Assembly (NCBI RefSeq): GCF_964656455.1
Contig: NC_135719.1
Span: forward strand, 3,327,163 to 3,391,162
DNA: 64,000 nucleotides
Direction: 5' to 3'
Source: Halichoerus grypus
Taxonomy: Eukaryota; Chordata; Mammalia; Carnivora; Phocidae
Shown: positions 32,780-44,273 of the stretch, piece by piece
How the letters are laid out: every line of letters starts with the position of its first letter
How positions within the stretch are numbered: the first letter of the stretch is position 1
Notes under the pieces: model-generated
What the model was told of the DNA's origin: nothing
Database searches by the model: none
Seen by the model: the letters and a program-made list of their open reading frames with translations, nothing else
Program-made: the position numbers and the translations under genes

Positions 32780-33834
32780 TTACTACTTAACTTTTGTATC
32801 TTGCTGTGTTTATGCTTCTGGCCTTCATAATCTGCCTCAAATCCTTTTTGGAAGTAGGTAGGGAAGACATAAAATATAAGAAATAAACATTCCCCTGGGA
32901 TTAGTTGTATTAGTTTGTGGTGAATTCTTCCAAAATCTTTAACTGCATCCACATTTTTCTTGTTTCAGAAAGATCAAACCTTAACCCAGGTCACACCTAT
33001 GGAAGAGAGTTGAACTAAAGACTGAAACTGGTTGACCTTTCTCTATTGAAATGAGGACTGTTTTCCGTCCGGCCCCAGGGAAGATCATCAGTTGATAAAA
33101 TTGTATGGCGCCTTCTTCCCTTAACCACGGCTAGTTTTCTCTGTATCTGACTCTTTGAACCCCAAGCAAAGGAGTGTAAGAGAGCAGAGTGAAAACAACT
33201 TCCCTGACATTAGGCTCACTGATGTGGCCAGCATGCTCTAGGGACTGAAATTTCTTGCTGTCTGACCACTGACTGCCTTAAACTCCAGAAACCAAAGAAG
33301 TTTCACAAAATTAACAAGGTTTAATTAACAGACAGCCGAGGATGCCAGCCTACACTGAGTCCTTGCTGAAAGGGTGGCCAGGTTTGGACACAGGACCCGG
33401 CCTCCTTGGTCAGAGGCACACGCCTGGTCCACACCAGGACAGTCTTTCCCAAGAATTTGGAATTGCAATAGAAGAGCTGAGGACTCTCATCAGTCTGAGA
33501 CTGAGCTAACCATCTCTTTCATGAGATGCCTGTTGAAGCAAAGCAAGCCAGTTCTCATAACAAAGAAGAATGAATTAGACACGAAAGAAGGAACAATGAC
33601 AAACCATGTATTTCAATAAGATTACATAACTTGGGCTTCTCACTTTCTGATTCCTGGGTCCAGGCCCTTAAGGTGTGCTGATGCCCAAATTCCATTAAAT
33701 ATCCACACATCCATCCAGTGAATCCCATTTTTCTTGAGCTATTTTGAGTGGGCTTCTGTTCCTGGGAAATGATGATCCCGATGAAGACACCCTTGTATCT
33801 GGACAATGCTTTCCTGTTTACAAGGGATCATACG
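32780..33834. other. Intronic sequence, no gene
   Basis: No repeat or exon recognised in about 1 kb. Confidence 0.35.
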
Positions 33835-34012
33835 GACATTCCCTTTGAGGTAGGTGGGTCAGAACAACCATTACCCTCATTTTACAAACAGAGGAAACTG
33901 TGATCCTCAAAGTCTTCAGTCACTAGCCCAAAGACACCCAGCTAGACTATGACAGAGCCAAGACCGATTCCCAAAGTAACAAGTGTTCCATTATATGATA
34001 CTGCTTTCTAGT
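33835..34012 (-). mobile_element. MIR SINE
   Basis: Antisense MIR: CCATTACCCTCATTTTACAAACAGAGGAAACTG, GCCCAAAGACACCCAGCTAGACTATG, CAGAGCCAAGACCGATTCC. Confidence 0.85.
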
Positions 34013-34488
34013 AATCTTGCAAGACATGGAAGGCTTACATTAAGCACTTTCATTTACTTGGCATCCTTCCAGTGTCAACACTAAGCCTGTCTAGTCGGCT
34101 TCTGCTGGGTCCCCTGCGCTGGCTCAAGACAATCTAGGGACTCTTGTGTCTTAAATAGTTTAGTTGACATTTAGGAAGCTTGAATACCAAACATTTTTCT
34201 GCTTCCCTTTCCCTGAGAAGCATTTCTTCATATCAGTTAAGACAACACATTTGTTAAATACACTTTATGGGCTTCGCCTAGGTTACTTGCTGTGGAGAAC
34301 ATAAAAGAAGAATATAATCTACCGCTCTCATGTCGAGAGCCGGCGATCTTATTGGAGATGCAGCACCTCCTGCGTGAAATACACTGACACAGTGGGTTAC
34401 TGTTTGTATTTATAGATTCACAAGTAAGGCGTTGGATGAAGGAAATAAAATTGTTGTCCAAGTGTTAAATTAAAAATTGATTAAGTGG

Positions 34489-34690
34489 CAGGGTGCCTGG
34501 GTGGCTCAGTCAGTTATGCATCTGACTCTTGATTTAAGCTCAGGTCATGATCTCAGGGTCCTGGGATCGAGCCCAGCATCGGGCTCCATGCTCAGCAGGG
34601 AGTGTGCTTAGAATTCTCTCTCACTCTCGGTACCTCCCCCTCCTGCATTCTCTCTGTCTCTAAAGTAAATAAATAAAAATCTAAAAAAAA
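34489..34690 (+). mobile_element. Can-SINE
   Basis: CAGGGTGCCTGGGTGGCTCAG head, GGGATCGAGCCC box B, linker with GTGTGCTTAGAATTCTCTC, AAGTAAATAAATAAAAATC tail. Target duplication ATTGATTAAGTGG (34476-34488 and 34691-34703). Confidence 0.96.
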
Positions 34691-34703
34691 ATTGATTAAG
34701 TGG

Positions 34704-35229
34704 AGTTAATATGGAAAGAATAGATCCTAGATCAGGAAGACTGGACTTAGGAGGGGGCAGCCAGTCTGGAAAGCATAGGAAAGGAGAAGGAGGAGGAGGA
34801 CAGGGATTAGGAGAAGAGGGAGAAGGAGAGGAAGGAGGACACAACTAGTACCCATTCAAGGACCATGCCAAAGACAGAGATCTCGTTTCCTTCCTCAAGC
34901 CATGAGGATATGCAAACCATTCTCATGGACAACTTAGGGAGAAATGCCCAGACAGGGAGATCACCTAAAAAACAGAGCATTTTTATGCATAAGAGAGACC
35001 ATTAGCTAAGGGATGATTTATATAATAGGATTGAACCAAGTTTTTACATGGGTTATATATTTAGGTCATTTTTCCCAGATAACCAGTGAGTAGAGACTTA
35101 GAAGAAATGTGATTTCTACTGTAAGCAAATTTTAAATTTTTATTTTATCTTCATATCCAAGTTGTACTATGCGTTAAATTTTGGGATCCTCTAATATAAC
35201 CAATGCCAAAATTTCTAGCATGAAAACAA
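34704..35229. other. Intronic sequence, no gene
   Basis: A purine-rich patch (GGAGAAGGAGGAGGAGG) lies at 34783-34840. No exon or RNA gene is visible. Confidence 0.35.
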
Positions 35230-35735
35230 GTTACTGTGAGTGGCCATTATAAGAAGGCAGTTAGCAAATGGTGCATCATGGAAAAGTGACGTTTCAGATG
35301 AGATTTAAGGGATGGCCTGCTGTGTTTAGGACAACTGTAGGAAAGAACACAAACAACAGGGACACAGCAGAAATGAAGTCAGTAGCGATGAGGGACCGGG
35401 ACCAGGCATGGCCAGCAAAGGTGAAAGTTTGTGAGTTGATGCAAGTCAGGGGAATTAAAAGCAATGAGGATCCACAAAGGGGACTGAAAGCGTGGCACTT
35501 TAGGAGGACCTCTGTGACGGCAGCATGGATTGGGGTAGGAGCAGTGACAGTGGAAAGTAAAGAACACCTCTAAGAGGAAACTGCCAGAAACTAGCCATCC
35601 ATAGGACCTGTGGCATGAAGAGTCTTTCAAGGGTCACATCAAATGTTGTCTCTTCTGGAAAGCCATCAGGGACCCCACTGTGCAGAATTAACCACTGCTC
35701 CCTCTGTGCTCACATAAAAATGTGTTCATGCTGCA
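35230..35735. mobile_element. L2-like fragments
   Basis: 35230-35570 resembles antisense L2 (GACGTTTCAGATGAGATTTAAG, ACCAGGCATGGCCAGC, TCTGTGACGGCAGCATGGATTGG). 35628-35735 resembles sense L2 (ATGTTGTCTCTTCTGGAAAGCC, CACTGCTCCCTCTGTGC). Both are weak matches. Confidence 0.5.
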
Positions 35736-36684
35736 AAAACACTCTGGCCAAATCATGATATACTTGTTTTTAAAGGTATTTTCCCTTTGCTCTCTTCCAG
35801 CACTGCCTTTGATCCCATAAACCCTGGTATTAAAAAATGAGTAGTCAGTGAATTCAAGTAGTAGAACTCCTTGCTGACATGCATGGCTTCCCTTGGAAAG
35901 TCTCCAATTGCTCTGGAAGATGCCTGATAAGGAAAATTCTTCACTGAGGCCTCAGGGGCCCCGCCCTGACCGTCAGGGTCTTTGCTGAGCACTGACTGGA
36001 GGGTTATCTCTGAAGATGGCAGGCACCAGGGATTAGGGGCTGCTCCAGCCCAAAGCCCCATTTTCCCCAACAGAATGACCCCAGGGAGAGCTGCGGAAGC
36101 AAAGCCTGATTTTGCAGGGAGGGCAGTGTGGTCCTCATTGCCTGGCCGCGCCTCCCATTCCTGCACACCAGGAGTGGGATTTCTTCCTCTCCGCCCTCTG
36201 AATGTGTATCCCCGTCACACCCACACTTCCTAACAAAAGGACATTCGATCCTTCCTTGAGTGCCTGGAGCCTATTTTTCTCAGGTATCTTCTGCTGAGGG
36301 GGGCAGAGATCAGAAATGGGGCGGTCAAGGTCTGTCCACGTAAAGCCCGACCCTCCCCTGTTTCGGGGACCCTCTCCCCCCACCTCGGGCCACTGGCGTG
36401 GAAGGCCCACGGCCATGGAGGACTTCATTTCCGTGACTTCCCCTCCGTTGCCTCTCCTCTCCCTGACTTCTGTCCCTTGCCAACTGTGAATATTCAGAAG
36501 GTCTATCCTACAGCTCCTGGGGTTGGCGATTCTATAACGGTATCTGAAAGGGGGATGTCCCTGCAATTCCCCCCATGAGTCATGTGCTCGTGGGTTGGGG
36601 GGAGCAGCCACGTTTGAGACTACTATTTGTACCATAATCAATCATCTAACAAAGCTCCAGACCTTTCAGGCTCCTTTCCAAGAG
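35736..36684. other. Intronic sequence, moderately GC-rich, no gene
   Basis: The minus-strand frames of 137 and 168 codons in this interval show no domain and no splice-site architecture. No repeat recognised. Confidence 0.35.
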
Positions 36685-37126
36685 GCAGTCTGGTGTAGCA
36701 GAGTGGGTAGAAGCCTGCACTCCAGAGCCTGGAGCCCAACTGCCTGGGGTCTAGTTCAGCTTTGTGCCCTTGGGCGCATTTCCTACATTTCCGCCTGTGT
36801 AAGAGTGGAAATAAGGGGCGTCTGGGTGGCTCAGTCAGTTGAGCGTCTGACTCTTGATTTTTGGCTCAAGTGATGATCTCAGGGTTGCGGGATCGAGCCC
36901 CGTGTTGGGCTCTGTGCTCAGCACAGAGTCTGTTTGAGATTCTCTCTCTCTCTTCCTCTGCCCCTCCCCTGCTCTCTCTTTCAAATAAATAAATGTTTTT
37001 TAAAAAGTGGAAATAAAAATAATACCTACTTTGTAGAGATATTATGAGGATTAAATCAGTTTATTCATGGATAGGCACTTAGAACAATGTTTAGCATTCA
37101 GGAAGTAGTGGATACGTGTGATCTGT
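36685..37126 (+). mobile_element. MIR SINE split by a Can-SINE
   Basis: The sense MIR left half is at 36685-36814 (GGCAGTCTGGTGTAGCAGAGTGG, CTCCAGAGCCTGGAGCCCAACTGCCTGGG, TTGTGCCCTTGGGCG). The right half is at 37007-37126 (AATAATACCTACTTTGTAGAG, TATGAGGATTAAATCAG, TAGGCACTTAGAACAATG). Removing the Can-SINE restores a single MIR. Confidence 0.9.
36815..37006 (+). mobile_element. Can-SINE inside MIR
   Basis: GGGGCGTCTGGGTGGCTCAG head, GGGATCGAGCCCC box B, GCTCTGTGCTCAGCACAGAGTC, CT-rich linker, CAAATAAATAAATG tail. Target duplication GTGGAAATAA (36805-36814 and 37007-37016). The linker differs from most copies here and resembles an older subtype. Confidence 0.96.
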
Positions 37127-37128
37127 TG

Positions 37129-37170
<42 letters not shown>
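37127..37170. repeat. (ATT)n microsatellite at MIR tail
   Basis: Uninterrupted trinucleotide run (TTATTATTA...) directly after the MIR 3' end. Confidence 0.95.
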
Positions 37171-37171
<1 letters not shown>

Positions 37172-38492
37172 GTTTGGTTAAGAATTCAACAGCTGGCACA
37201 TACAGATGACAAGCCCTGTGGTTTTGAGGCCGAGAGCCTGAGCCTTCAGATAATCACGTGGAGGAATAGAAAGAAGTAGGAGTGACCTCTGGGATGGGAG
37301 GGAACGGTAGGTCTCTGGGGTCCCGCAGCAGTGACCTCCGTTCCTCCACGGAGCAGACTTCCCTGATCACCAAGACGGTGAGGTCCCTCAGGGGGGAAAC
37401 AGGGGATCTTGCGGCCCCATCGGATGGGCTCCTGTGCCCCCAGAAATATAGATGTAGGCATCTCTGAATCACAAGGTAAATCTCCCTCATAAGAGTGCCG
37501 CATCTTGGAATCACTAAAGGCAGCTTCCTTCAGAAGAGTGGGTGATGGGCCCCATTTCCAGGGAAAAGGGAAACCGCTGACCGTTAAGGGGGCATGGCCT
37601 GTCTCCCATGGGGACACTGAATGGCCATGAGAAGCAACAGCAGGGGTGCACTGATGGGACCTCACGTCTCTCCCCAGTGGAGGCAGGTTGCAGACTGGTC
37701 CCCCGCTCCTGCCCTCTGCACCACCCTGGGTAGCAGGGAGGGGGAGATCTCAAAAGGGTGATTCTAAACCCCAATTAATAAAGCAGGAAGCAACTCAAGA
37801 AAAGACGTGACTATCTTTGTACCCTAAGTTCACGTGGTTACATGCACTCAGGACGCCTGACATCCTGGCTGTGTTTCTACGGTATATTCCCACGAACACA
37901 CTGCGTCATCTCTCCTGGGAAGACCACCAGCCCTGCTGCGCAGACCCACTCCGATCTGCGGGAGGGCTTGAGGATGCACAGCAGCAGGGCCTGGCACACG
38001 GAGGTGGAGGGGTTTCCTGAGTGCCACAGCTCGGAAAGACTTGCCACGACCCCCCTTATTTCCCTGAAAGAAATTTTGTTTAAAACTCTGAGTTTGCAAT
38101 GGCAAGCACAGCGATTAATGCCGCATTCTTATGAAATCTCTCTAAGGACCCCAACTCTGAGAACGAAATAGGGCAACTTTCACTTTGCAGTCCTCCCCAC
38201 TGGTCACCACCTTCTAAACCTCTATTCCTCACCAGCCTAGAGGTGGTAAAGGTTTCTGCAGGATCCTCACAGAGGGGCCTTCACGTAGAGACAACAGGTC
38301 TTCCCAAGACCCACAGAGCCTCAGGGGCCTGGGATCTTCACTCAAGCGCACCCAAGTCCTAACCACTGCACCTAGTATGCACTGATTTTAGTAGATTACA
38401 TTGTATGTCTACACTGTATGACCCAACACTCCTAGACCCTCTTAATACTTGTGTTGAAGAAAGGTACCTTTTTGGAATTAGCGAGAGCAGAA
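37171..38492. other. Intronic sequence, GC-richer, no gene
   Basis: GC-richer single-copy-looking DNA. Overlapping open frames on both strands at 37246-37774 and 37842-38171 have no domain or exon signals. No repeat recognised. Confidence 0.35.

Positions 38493-38544
<52 letters not shown>
38493..38544. repeat. (CT)n(AC)n compound microsatellite
   Basis: CT dinucleotides run into AC dinucleotides with no break. A similar compound run lies at 57658-57703. Confidence 0.95.
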
Positions 38545-38549
<5 letters not shown>

Positions 38550-39719
38550 CCCAAGAATGAAATCTCAAATGGCAACACCTTGATCTGGGCATTTAAAATT
38601 TAAAAGAATTCCCCTAGATAGTCTCAGAGTACTGCTGGCTAGGATACTGTTGTGGAATTTATTGTTGAATGGCTGCAAGGAATTTGTGGTAATTTGTTAA
38701 AGCAGCACTTTATAAAAAGGAAAAAAAAAACCCTAAAAACAAACAACAACAACAAAACAAAAATATGCACCCAGGCAAAATGTAGTAGATTAAAATGTCG
38801 CCTAGATAAAACCCTCAGGTTACTAATGCATTCACGTGCTTGCATGGAAAAACAAAGCCAGACTGTGTTTGTAACTAAATGTCTGATCTGTGCTCAAATC
38901 AATCTCTCTGCCTCCTGCGCCCCAACCCGGACCTCAGCTCATTTAATTAAGCATCACGCACACGTGCCCCCCACGTCCTCGGCCCTCCAGCCGGTCAGAG
39001 AACATGCAAAATCTATTTGCTTTGTGGCCCCAAATTCCTCCAAGGACATGGTGGGCACCAATCTGTCTGCCCCAGGGCTGAGTGATATTGGAGTTTGAAT
39101 GCCCAACAACTAGGTACCCACATTTCCCACTTGAGTTTGAAACCAGTTGAGATAGAAAGACAAGCACTTCTGCTTCATCACTGATAAAAACAGACTGAAA
39201 ACACGGCTGAGCCCTGTGGTCAGAAGGTCTGGCTCACACTACCCACTCACTGTTGCCCAGGCTTGGCAGGCTGCCCTCCCAGGACGAGTGTGGGTCTGCG
39301 GAATAAAGACCCTCAGACAGGACTTCTGTCTTATACTGGCCCAGAACAAGAGGGACAGAGCCCAAGTGAGTGAAACTTTTGAAATAAATTAATTACAACC
39401 AAGGGAGAAGAAATGGATTAAAAAAAATCTAAATCTCACTTAGATGTCCAGATTCTAATAATTTCCTTTTTATTCACGTCATTTTGATTTGGGTCTGTAT
39501 CACGAACAAGGGACATGTTTTAAGTGGAAAATAGGACGGATTCCTTCTGATATTTATTTTGCATTTTCAGATCTGTAAAGCAAAAGGTTTGAATTTTTTT
39601 AGTGCTCATCGTTGTAGAACAAGAGAGAGGTTTACAAACCTGTCCCTACGTATGATTTCCTTGAATCACCGACAGAGCACTCTTAAACACATCTTGCAGT
39701 GGGCAGGACAGGTGGTTTG
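38545..39719. other. Intronic sequence, no gene
   Basis: AATTTGTGGTAATTTGTTAAAGCAGC at about 38684-38708 resembles an MLT1 LTR 3' end, too short to call. The rest is unassigned. Confidence 0.35.
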
Positions 39720-39935
39720 GGGCAGGAAAAACAGCAGTAGACCAGTTCAAGTCTGTGCTCTTCCTTTGTGACCGGTGGAAACTAATTTTACCCCAGGGCC
39801 CCTCATTTGCAAAAGAGAAATAACCACACCTCGTCTGCCTGTATCTCAGAGACAGGGTGGGGTTCCGGTGACATACTGTGCATAAAGCTCTTTGAACTTT
39901 GAAGGCACTTACAGGTATCAGGTATTGTTTCTATG
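39720..39935 (+). mobile_element. MIR SINE
   Basis: Sense MIR: AGTAGACCAGTTCAAGTCTGTGCTC, CCTCATTTGCAAAAGAGAAATAACC, CTGTGCATAAAGCTCTTTGAACTTTGAAGGCAC. Confidence 0.75.
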
Positions 39936-40262
39936 AATTCAGAAATTATTAAATATTTACCAAATCAGTTTATAAATGTGAAATGGCCTAAAAAGGTAGT
40001 ACACAAGGAAGGTATGAGATACACAAAACCTGTTGTCAATTAAAAAAATGTTTAAATTTTCCCCAAAGGGTACCAAGGGGCCATCAGCTTTACAGTACAC
40101 ATAGTCTTCCAACTTAACACATGAACATTATTGGATTATAGATTTTTATTACAGAACTTACATGGTTGCTGCATGTCTTGTATCGAATATTCTGCCCTTC
40201 ACAATTCCTAGAGGAAAAAAGAGGGAAAAAGAAATGATTTCATAGAACTGACAAGCAGCACA

Positions 40263-40645
40263 AAGGAAAGAAGAAAGGAAGGAAGGAGGGAGGGAAGGAG
40301 GGAGAGAGGAAGAGAGAGAGGAAGGAAGGGAGGAAGGGAGGAAAGGAGGAAGGAAGGAAGAAGGAACGAAGAAAGAAAGAAAGAAAGAAAGGGAGGAAAT
40401 GAGGGAGGGAGGGAGGAGAGAGAGAGAGAAGGAAAGAAGGAAGGAAGGAAGGAAGGGAGGGAGGGAGGGAGGGAGGAAGAGAGAGAGGAAGGAAGGGAAG
40501 AAGGGAGGAAAGGAGGAAGGAAGGAAGAAGGAACGAAGAAAGAAAGAAAGAAAGGGAGGAAATGAGGGAGGGAGGGAGGAGAGAGAGAGAGAAGGAAAGA
40601 AGGAAGGGAAGGAAGGGAGGGAGGGAGGGAGGGAGGAAGAGAGGC
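40263..40645 (+). repeat. Polypurine (GGAA/GGGA)n tract with ~165-bp duplicated unit
   Basis: About 380 nt almost purely of A and G on the plus strand. It is not a simple tetranucleotide run. The landmark GGAACGAAG occurs at 40363 and 40530, and GAGGAAATGAGGG at 40393 and 40556, each in the same order of GAAA, GGGA and GA blocks. So the tract contains two copies of a compound unit about 163-167 bp long. The complementary strand gives a long Ser/Pro/Phe frame that is a low-complexity artefact. Confidence 0.95.
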
Positions 40646-41536
40646 AGGTCAATACAAGGTGATACTGATAAAACTTTTATTAGTCCACGTTACCTCAGAT
40701 ATTCAAAGTTTAAATTCTAAGAAATAACATTCAAAAATCAGGAGGGCAAAAATCTCATGAAAGTGTCACTTTAAATAGAGAGTGAATTCTTTAGTTGAAT
40801 TAATGTAATGACATTACTTACGTGCAGTTTTTACCCTGGGAGCCATATAACCACTGAAATTAATGTATAACGTGTGTGCATACTTGTGGGTTTTTTCTGT
40901 GAAAAAGAATAGGAAACTACGGGTAGACGCATTCATGCACCACGTCCCTCACTCACTGAAGGAACCTAAGTTGGCTGGGCTCTCCATGACCTCCTTCTGT
41001 AATCGATACGATGGTCTCTGTTAGACATTTGCTTGCGGCAACATTCTACAATTTATTCCAGCTATTGACCTTATTGAACGGAAGCTACAAAATAGTGTCC
41101 AGGTGACTTTCTTGGGAGGCTGGTGCTATAGGGTCTGAAGTCATCTATAGGCTTGAGAATCCTCCAGGAATGACCGCCACAAACACTATCCTCCCCTCCA
41201 GCCACTGGGTCTAGAATCCTGCCACTCATTCTCTAGGCAGATTCTTCCTTTGGATGCTTGAGATTCCATCTGCCAGGTACTTTCCTCAATCAGTGCTTGC
41301 TGCTTCATAGTTTATATTAACTCCTTAAAGTTAGCTGGTCTGCTCATGGTACCTTTCCCAACTTTTCAATCACACATCCTTACCTTTGGTTTTCCTGGTC
41401 AGTTCAATGGCAGATTTGCAGCAAAGAAAGCTAAACACAGGCTTAACTCAACATCTTGCATTGAAAGTCAGTTGATACTATTTCAATGTTTTAAAATATT
41501 TAGTCCTAGAAGAATAGAAATTTAATTTTTAAAAAA
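40646..41536. other. Intronic sequence, no gene
   Basis: No repeat or exon recognised in about 890 bp. Confidence 0.35.
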
Positions 41537-41720
41537 AATTTTTAAAGATTTTATTTATTTGAGAGAGAGAGAGATCACAAGCAGGGGGTAAGGGGCAGAG
41601 GAAGAGGGAGAAGCAGGCTCCCCGCTGAGCAGGGAGCCCGATGCGGGACTCGATCCCAGGACCCTGGGATCATGACCTGAGCCGAAGGCAGACACTTAAC
41701 CGACTGAGCCACCCAGGCGC
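41537..41720 (-). mobile_element. Can-SINE, first of a three-SINE cluster
   Basis: Antisense copy: AAAGATTTTATTTATTTGAGAG, GA-rich linker complement, CGGGACTCGATCCCAGG, ending GCCACCCAGGCGC. The last bases of its head are altered (GCGCTGC) where the next SINE inserted. Confidence 0.93.
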
Positions 41721-41739
41721 TGCAAGAAAAGAAATTTTT

Positions 41740-41932
41740 TTTTTTTTTAAAGGTTTTATTTATTTGACAGAGAGAAAGACAGCCAGAGAGGGAACACAAG
41801 CAGGGGGAGTGGGAGAGGGAGAAGCAGGCTTCCCAAGGAGCAGGGAGCCTGATGCGGGGCTCGATCCCAGGACCCTGGGATCATGACCTGAGCCGAAGGC
41901 AGATGCTTAAGGACTGAGCCACCCAGGCGCCC
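41740..41932 (-). mobile_element. Can-SINE, second of cluster
   Basis: Antisense copy with AAAGGTTTTATTTATTTGACAG, GGCTCGATCCCAGG, ending GCCACCCAGGCGCC. Perfect 17-bp target duplication CAAGAAAAGAAATTTTT (41723-41739 and 41933-41949). Confidence 0.96.
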
Positions 41933-41967
41933 CAAGAAAAGAAATTTTTAAGAAGTGAATCTGAGTG

Positions 41968-42145
41968 AGGGCACCTGGGTGGCTCAGTCGGTTAAGCATC
42001 CGACTCTTGATTTTGGCTCAGGTCATGATCGCAGGGTCTTGAGATGGAGCCCTGTGCTGGGCTCACTGCTCAGCCGGGAGACTGCCTGAGATTCTCTCTT
42101 TTACTCTCCCTCTGCCCCTCCCTCCTCCCTCTCTAAAAAAAAGAA
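41968..42145 (+). mobile_element. Can-SINE, third of cluster
   Basis: Sense copy: GGGCACCTGGGTGGCTCAG head, GAGATGGAGCCC degraded box B, CT-rich linker with TTACTCTCCCTCTGCCCC, short A tail without the AAATAAA block. Perfect target duplication AAGTGAATCTGAGTG (41953-41967 and 42146-42160). Confidence 0.95.
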
Positions 42146-42544
42146 AAGTGAATCTGAGTGGATCTGATTTTTGGCTGGTATGGTTTAAATAGGAGCCTCT
42201 ATGAAATAACTGATAATCTATTTCAGTAATATGCAATTCATTGCACATATTTGCTGATGATTCCATTTTTACTGATTACAAAAAGAGTAAGTGAAAACTA
42301 ACAATATGCCAAGGAGACTAATCAATCTTTCAAAATCCCATCACCAAGACCTTCACTCTCAGTATTTTGGCATTTAATGATCCAGCATTTCTGCATGACT
42401 CACAGATGTGAAAGCATACTACTAATTCAACTTCGTACTAGTTTTAATCTAATATAACAAGTAGTCCCCCCATTTTATTACTAATTCTTTGGAGAGATTG
42501 TTTTAATAACTATATAATAGTCCATTATACAGACATTACATTTT

Positions 42545-42785
42545 TCGTAGGTCTGAATTTAAATTTTAATTGCGGTAAAATACACATAACATAAATTTAC
42601 CATCTTAACCATTTTTAGATACACAATCCAGCTGTACAAACATGGCATTTTATGGTTATTTATGCTGCCTTTTTCCCCATGCTTTTTAAATTTACATACA
42701 GTAAAATTCACTCTTTTGGGGGCGTACAGTTTTATGAGTTTTGACAGACCCAGCCTCCACATGACCAGTTTTCTTTTAACGGTGT
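42545..42785 (-). mobile_element. Old L1 (L1M) 3'UTR, antisense
   Basis: TTTTAATTGCGGTAAAATACACATAACATAAATTTACC and AAATTTACATACAGTAAAATTCACTCTTTTGGGGG are standard antisense phrases of mid-age L1 3'UTRs. The second phrase appears as a repeat of the first type. Confidence 0.65.
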
Positions 42786-43283
42786 GATTATTTTGTATTT
42801 TATCATGTCTGACACTTTTTGATCCTGCTTTCCGCTTTTTCTTTCTTTGCAATCGTTCTCAAACTCAGACTTCTCCACTTTCATCTCATACCATACCTTC
42901 CTGTCTGTTCCAGGTGTAGCACATAGCCCTAACGGGATTAAGGAGACAGGCATATGGGAGGAAGAACTTGGGCAGTGAAAAAAAAAACAAAACCGCATTA
43001 CAGATAATGTTTGGAAAGCATTATCTAAATGATAGTTAAATTTCTGAACTTAAAGGCAGACAAGGTATCCAATCAGTGGCCCCTTTTTAATACAATTGTC
43101 ATGACGGGGATTAGAACATCTTCCCAGATGCTATCGTAGTAATAGGTTGACCCAGTCTTAGCATTTTGTAACACTGCCTATTTCCCCTTCTTGTGTCTTG
43201 TCATAGGTACATGACCCTGAAATTTATTAAACTTTCGATGAGGATACATCAAACTTGAAACATTCAAGAAGCACCAAACTGGG

Positions 43284-43483
43284 CGCCTGGGTGGCTCAGA
43301 TGGTTAAGCGTCTGCCTTCGGCTCAGGTCATGATCTCAGGGTCCTGGGATCGAGTCCCGCATCAGGTTCCCTGCTCGGTGCAGAGCCTGTTTCTCCCTCT
43401 CCCTCTGCCACTCCCTCTGCTTGTGCTCTTCTGTCTATCTCTCTGTCAAATAAATAAATAAAATCTTTAAAAAAAAAAAAAAA
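43284..43483 (+). mobile_element. Can-SINE
   Basis: GGGCGCCTGGGTGGCTCAG head, GGGATCGAGTCCC box B, CT-rich linker, CAAATAAATAAATAAAATC and A tail. Target duplication AGCACCAAACTGGG (43270-43283 and 43484-43497); the final Gs may be shared with the SINE head. Confidence 0.96.
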
Positions 43484-44050
43484 AGCACCAAACTGGGAGG
43501 CTGGCGGGGCAAACGGTATTAGGGTGGAGAAGTCTCTCTCTTGGTTGAGGGTTAGTGATGCTATTCTCCTGGGAGACAGAGTTATGCCAGTAGACAAGGT
43601 CATGTACTTACACAACTTATTTCATTGTGCTTTTATTTGAGGGGAAAAAAAAAAAGAAGAAGAAAATAAATTACAGAAAAAGTGAAAGGGGTAATTTAAA
43701 GTACTCTGTTTATTTTGGAAAGGCCCCAACTGAGGAAAGCAGCTAATAGGTTAGGGAAGTGATAACCAAAAGCTTTTGTACCACACTGACTTAGAATCCT
43801 AAAAGGCTTTTAATTCTACTGTCCAGAGAGCAGGCAAATTGCAAAGACACATGTTAAGACAGTATTTGAACTGAAATACTGATATACAAAACAAACAAAC
43901 TAACTAACTAACTAACAAAATGTAGAAACCTACAAAGAAAGACATTTTCTTTAAAAGTGTTCTGGAACTTCAGAAAAAAATTATTTCAGATGCACTGTTA
44001 CCAACTGTGTAACTTTAGCTGTTTAAATGAAAAGCAAAACTACTTTTGTA

Positions 44051-44263
44051 GGGGCACCTGGGTGGTTCAGTCAGGTAAGTGTCTGCCTTCAGCTCAGGTC
44101 ATGATCCAGGGTCCTGGGATCAAGCCCCACATCGGGCTCCCTGCTCAGTGGAGAGTCTGCTTCTCCCTCTCCTCCCCGCTTGTGTTCTCTCTTGCTGTCT
44201 CTGTCACTATCTGTCTCTCTCTCTCAAATAAATAAATAAAATCTTAAAAAAGAAAAGAAAATT
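44051..44263 (+). mobile_element. Can-SINE
   Basis: GGGGCACCTGGGTGGTTCAG head, GGGATCAAGCCCC box B, linker with extra CTGTCTCTGTCACTATCTG, AAATAAATAAATAAAATC tail. Target duplication TACTTTTGTA (44041-44050 and 44264-44273). Confidence 0.96.
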
Positions 44264-44273
44264 TACTTTTGTA

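Noticed and set aside
36135..36641. 168-codon minus-strand frame
   Set aside because: No recognisable domain, no splice architecture in keeping with the host gene, and composition consistent with chance.
37246..38171. Several frames of 85-139 codons on both strands
   Set aside because: They overlap each other on opposite strands in GC-rich intron and have no domain or repeat signature.
38493..38544. Regular short repeats that could suggest a repeat array such as CRISPR
   Set aside because: They are dinucleotide microsatellites with no spacers, in a mammalian intron.
38640..38710. Possible MLT1 LTR 3' end
   Set aside because: Only about 25 bases resemble it. That is too little to support a call.
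40158..40652. 164-codon minus-strand open frame rich in Ser, Pro, Phe and Leu
   Set aside because: It is the complement of the polypurine microsatellite. Low-complexity composition explains the lack of stops.
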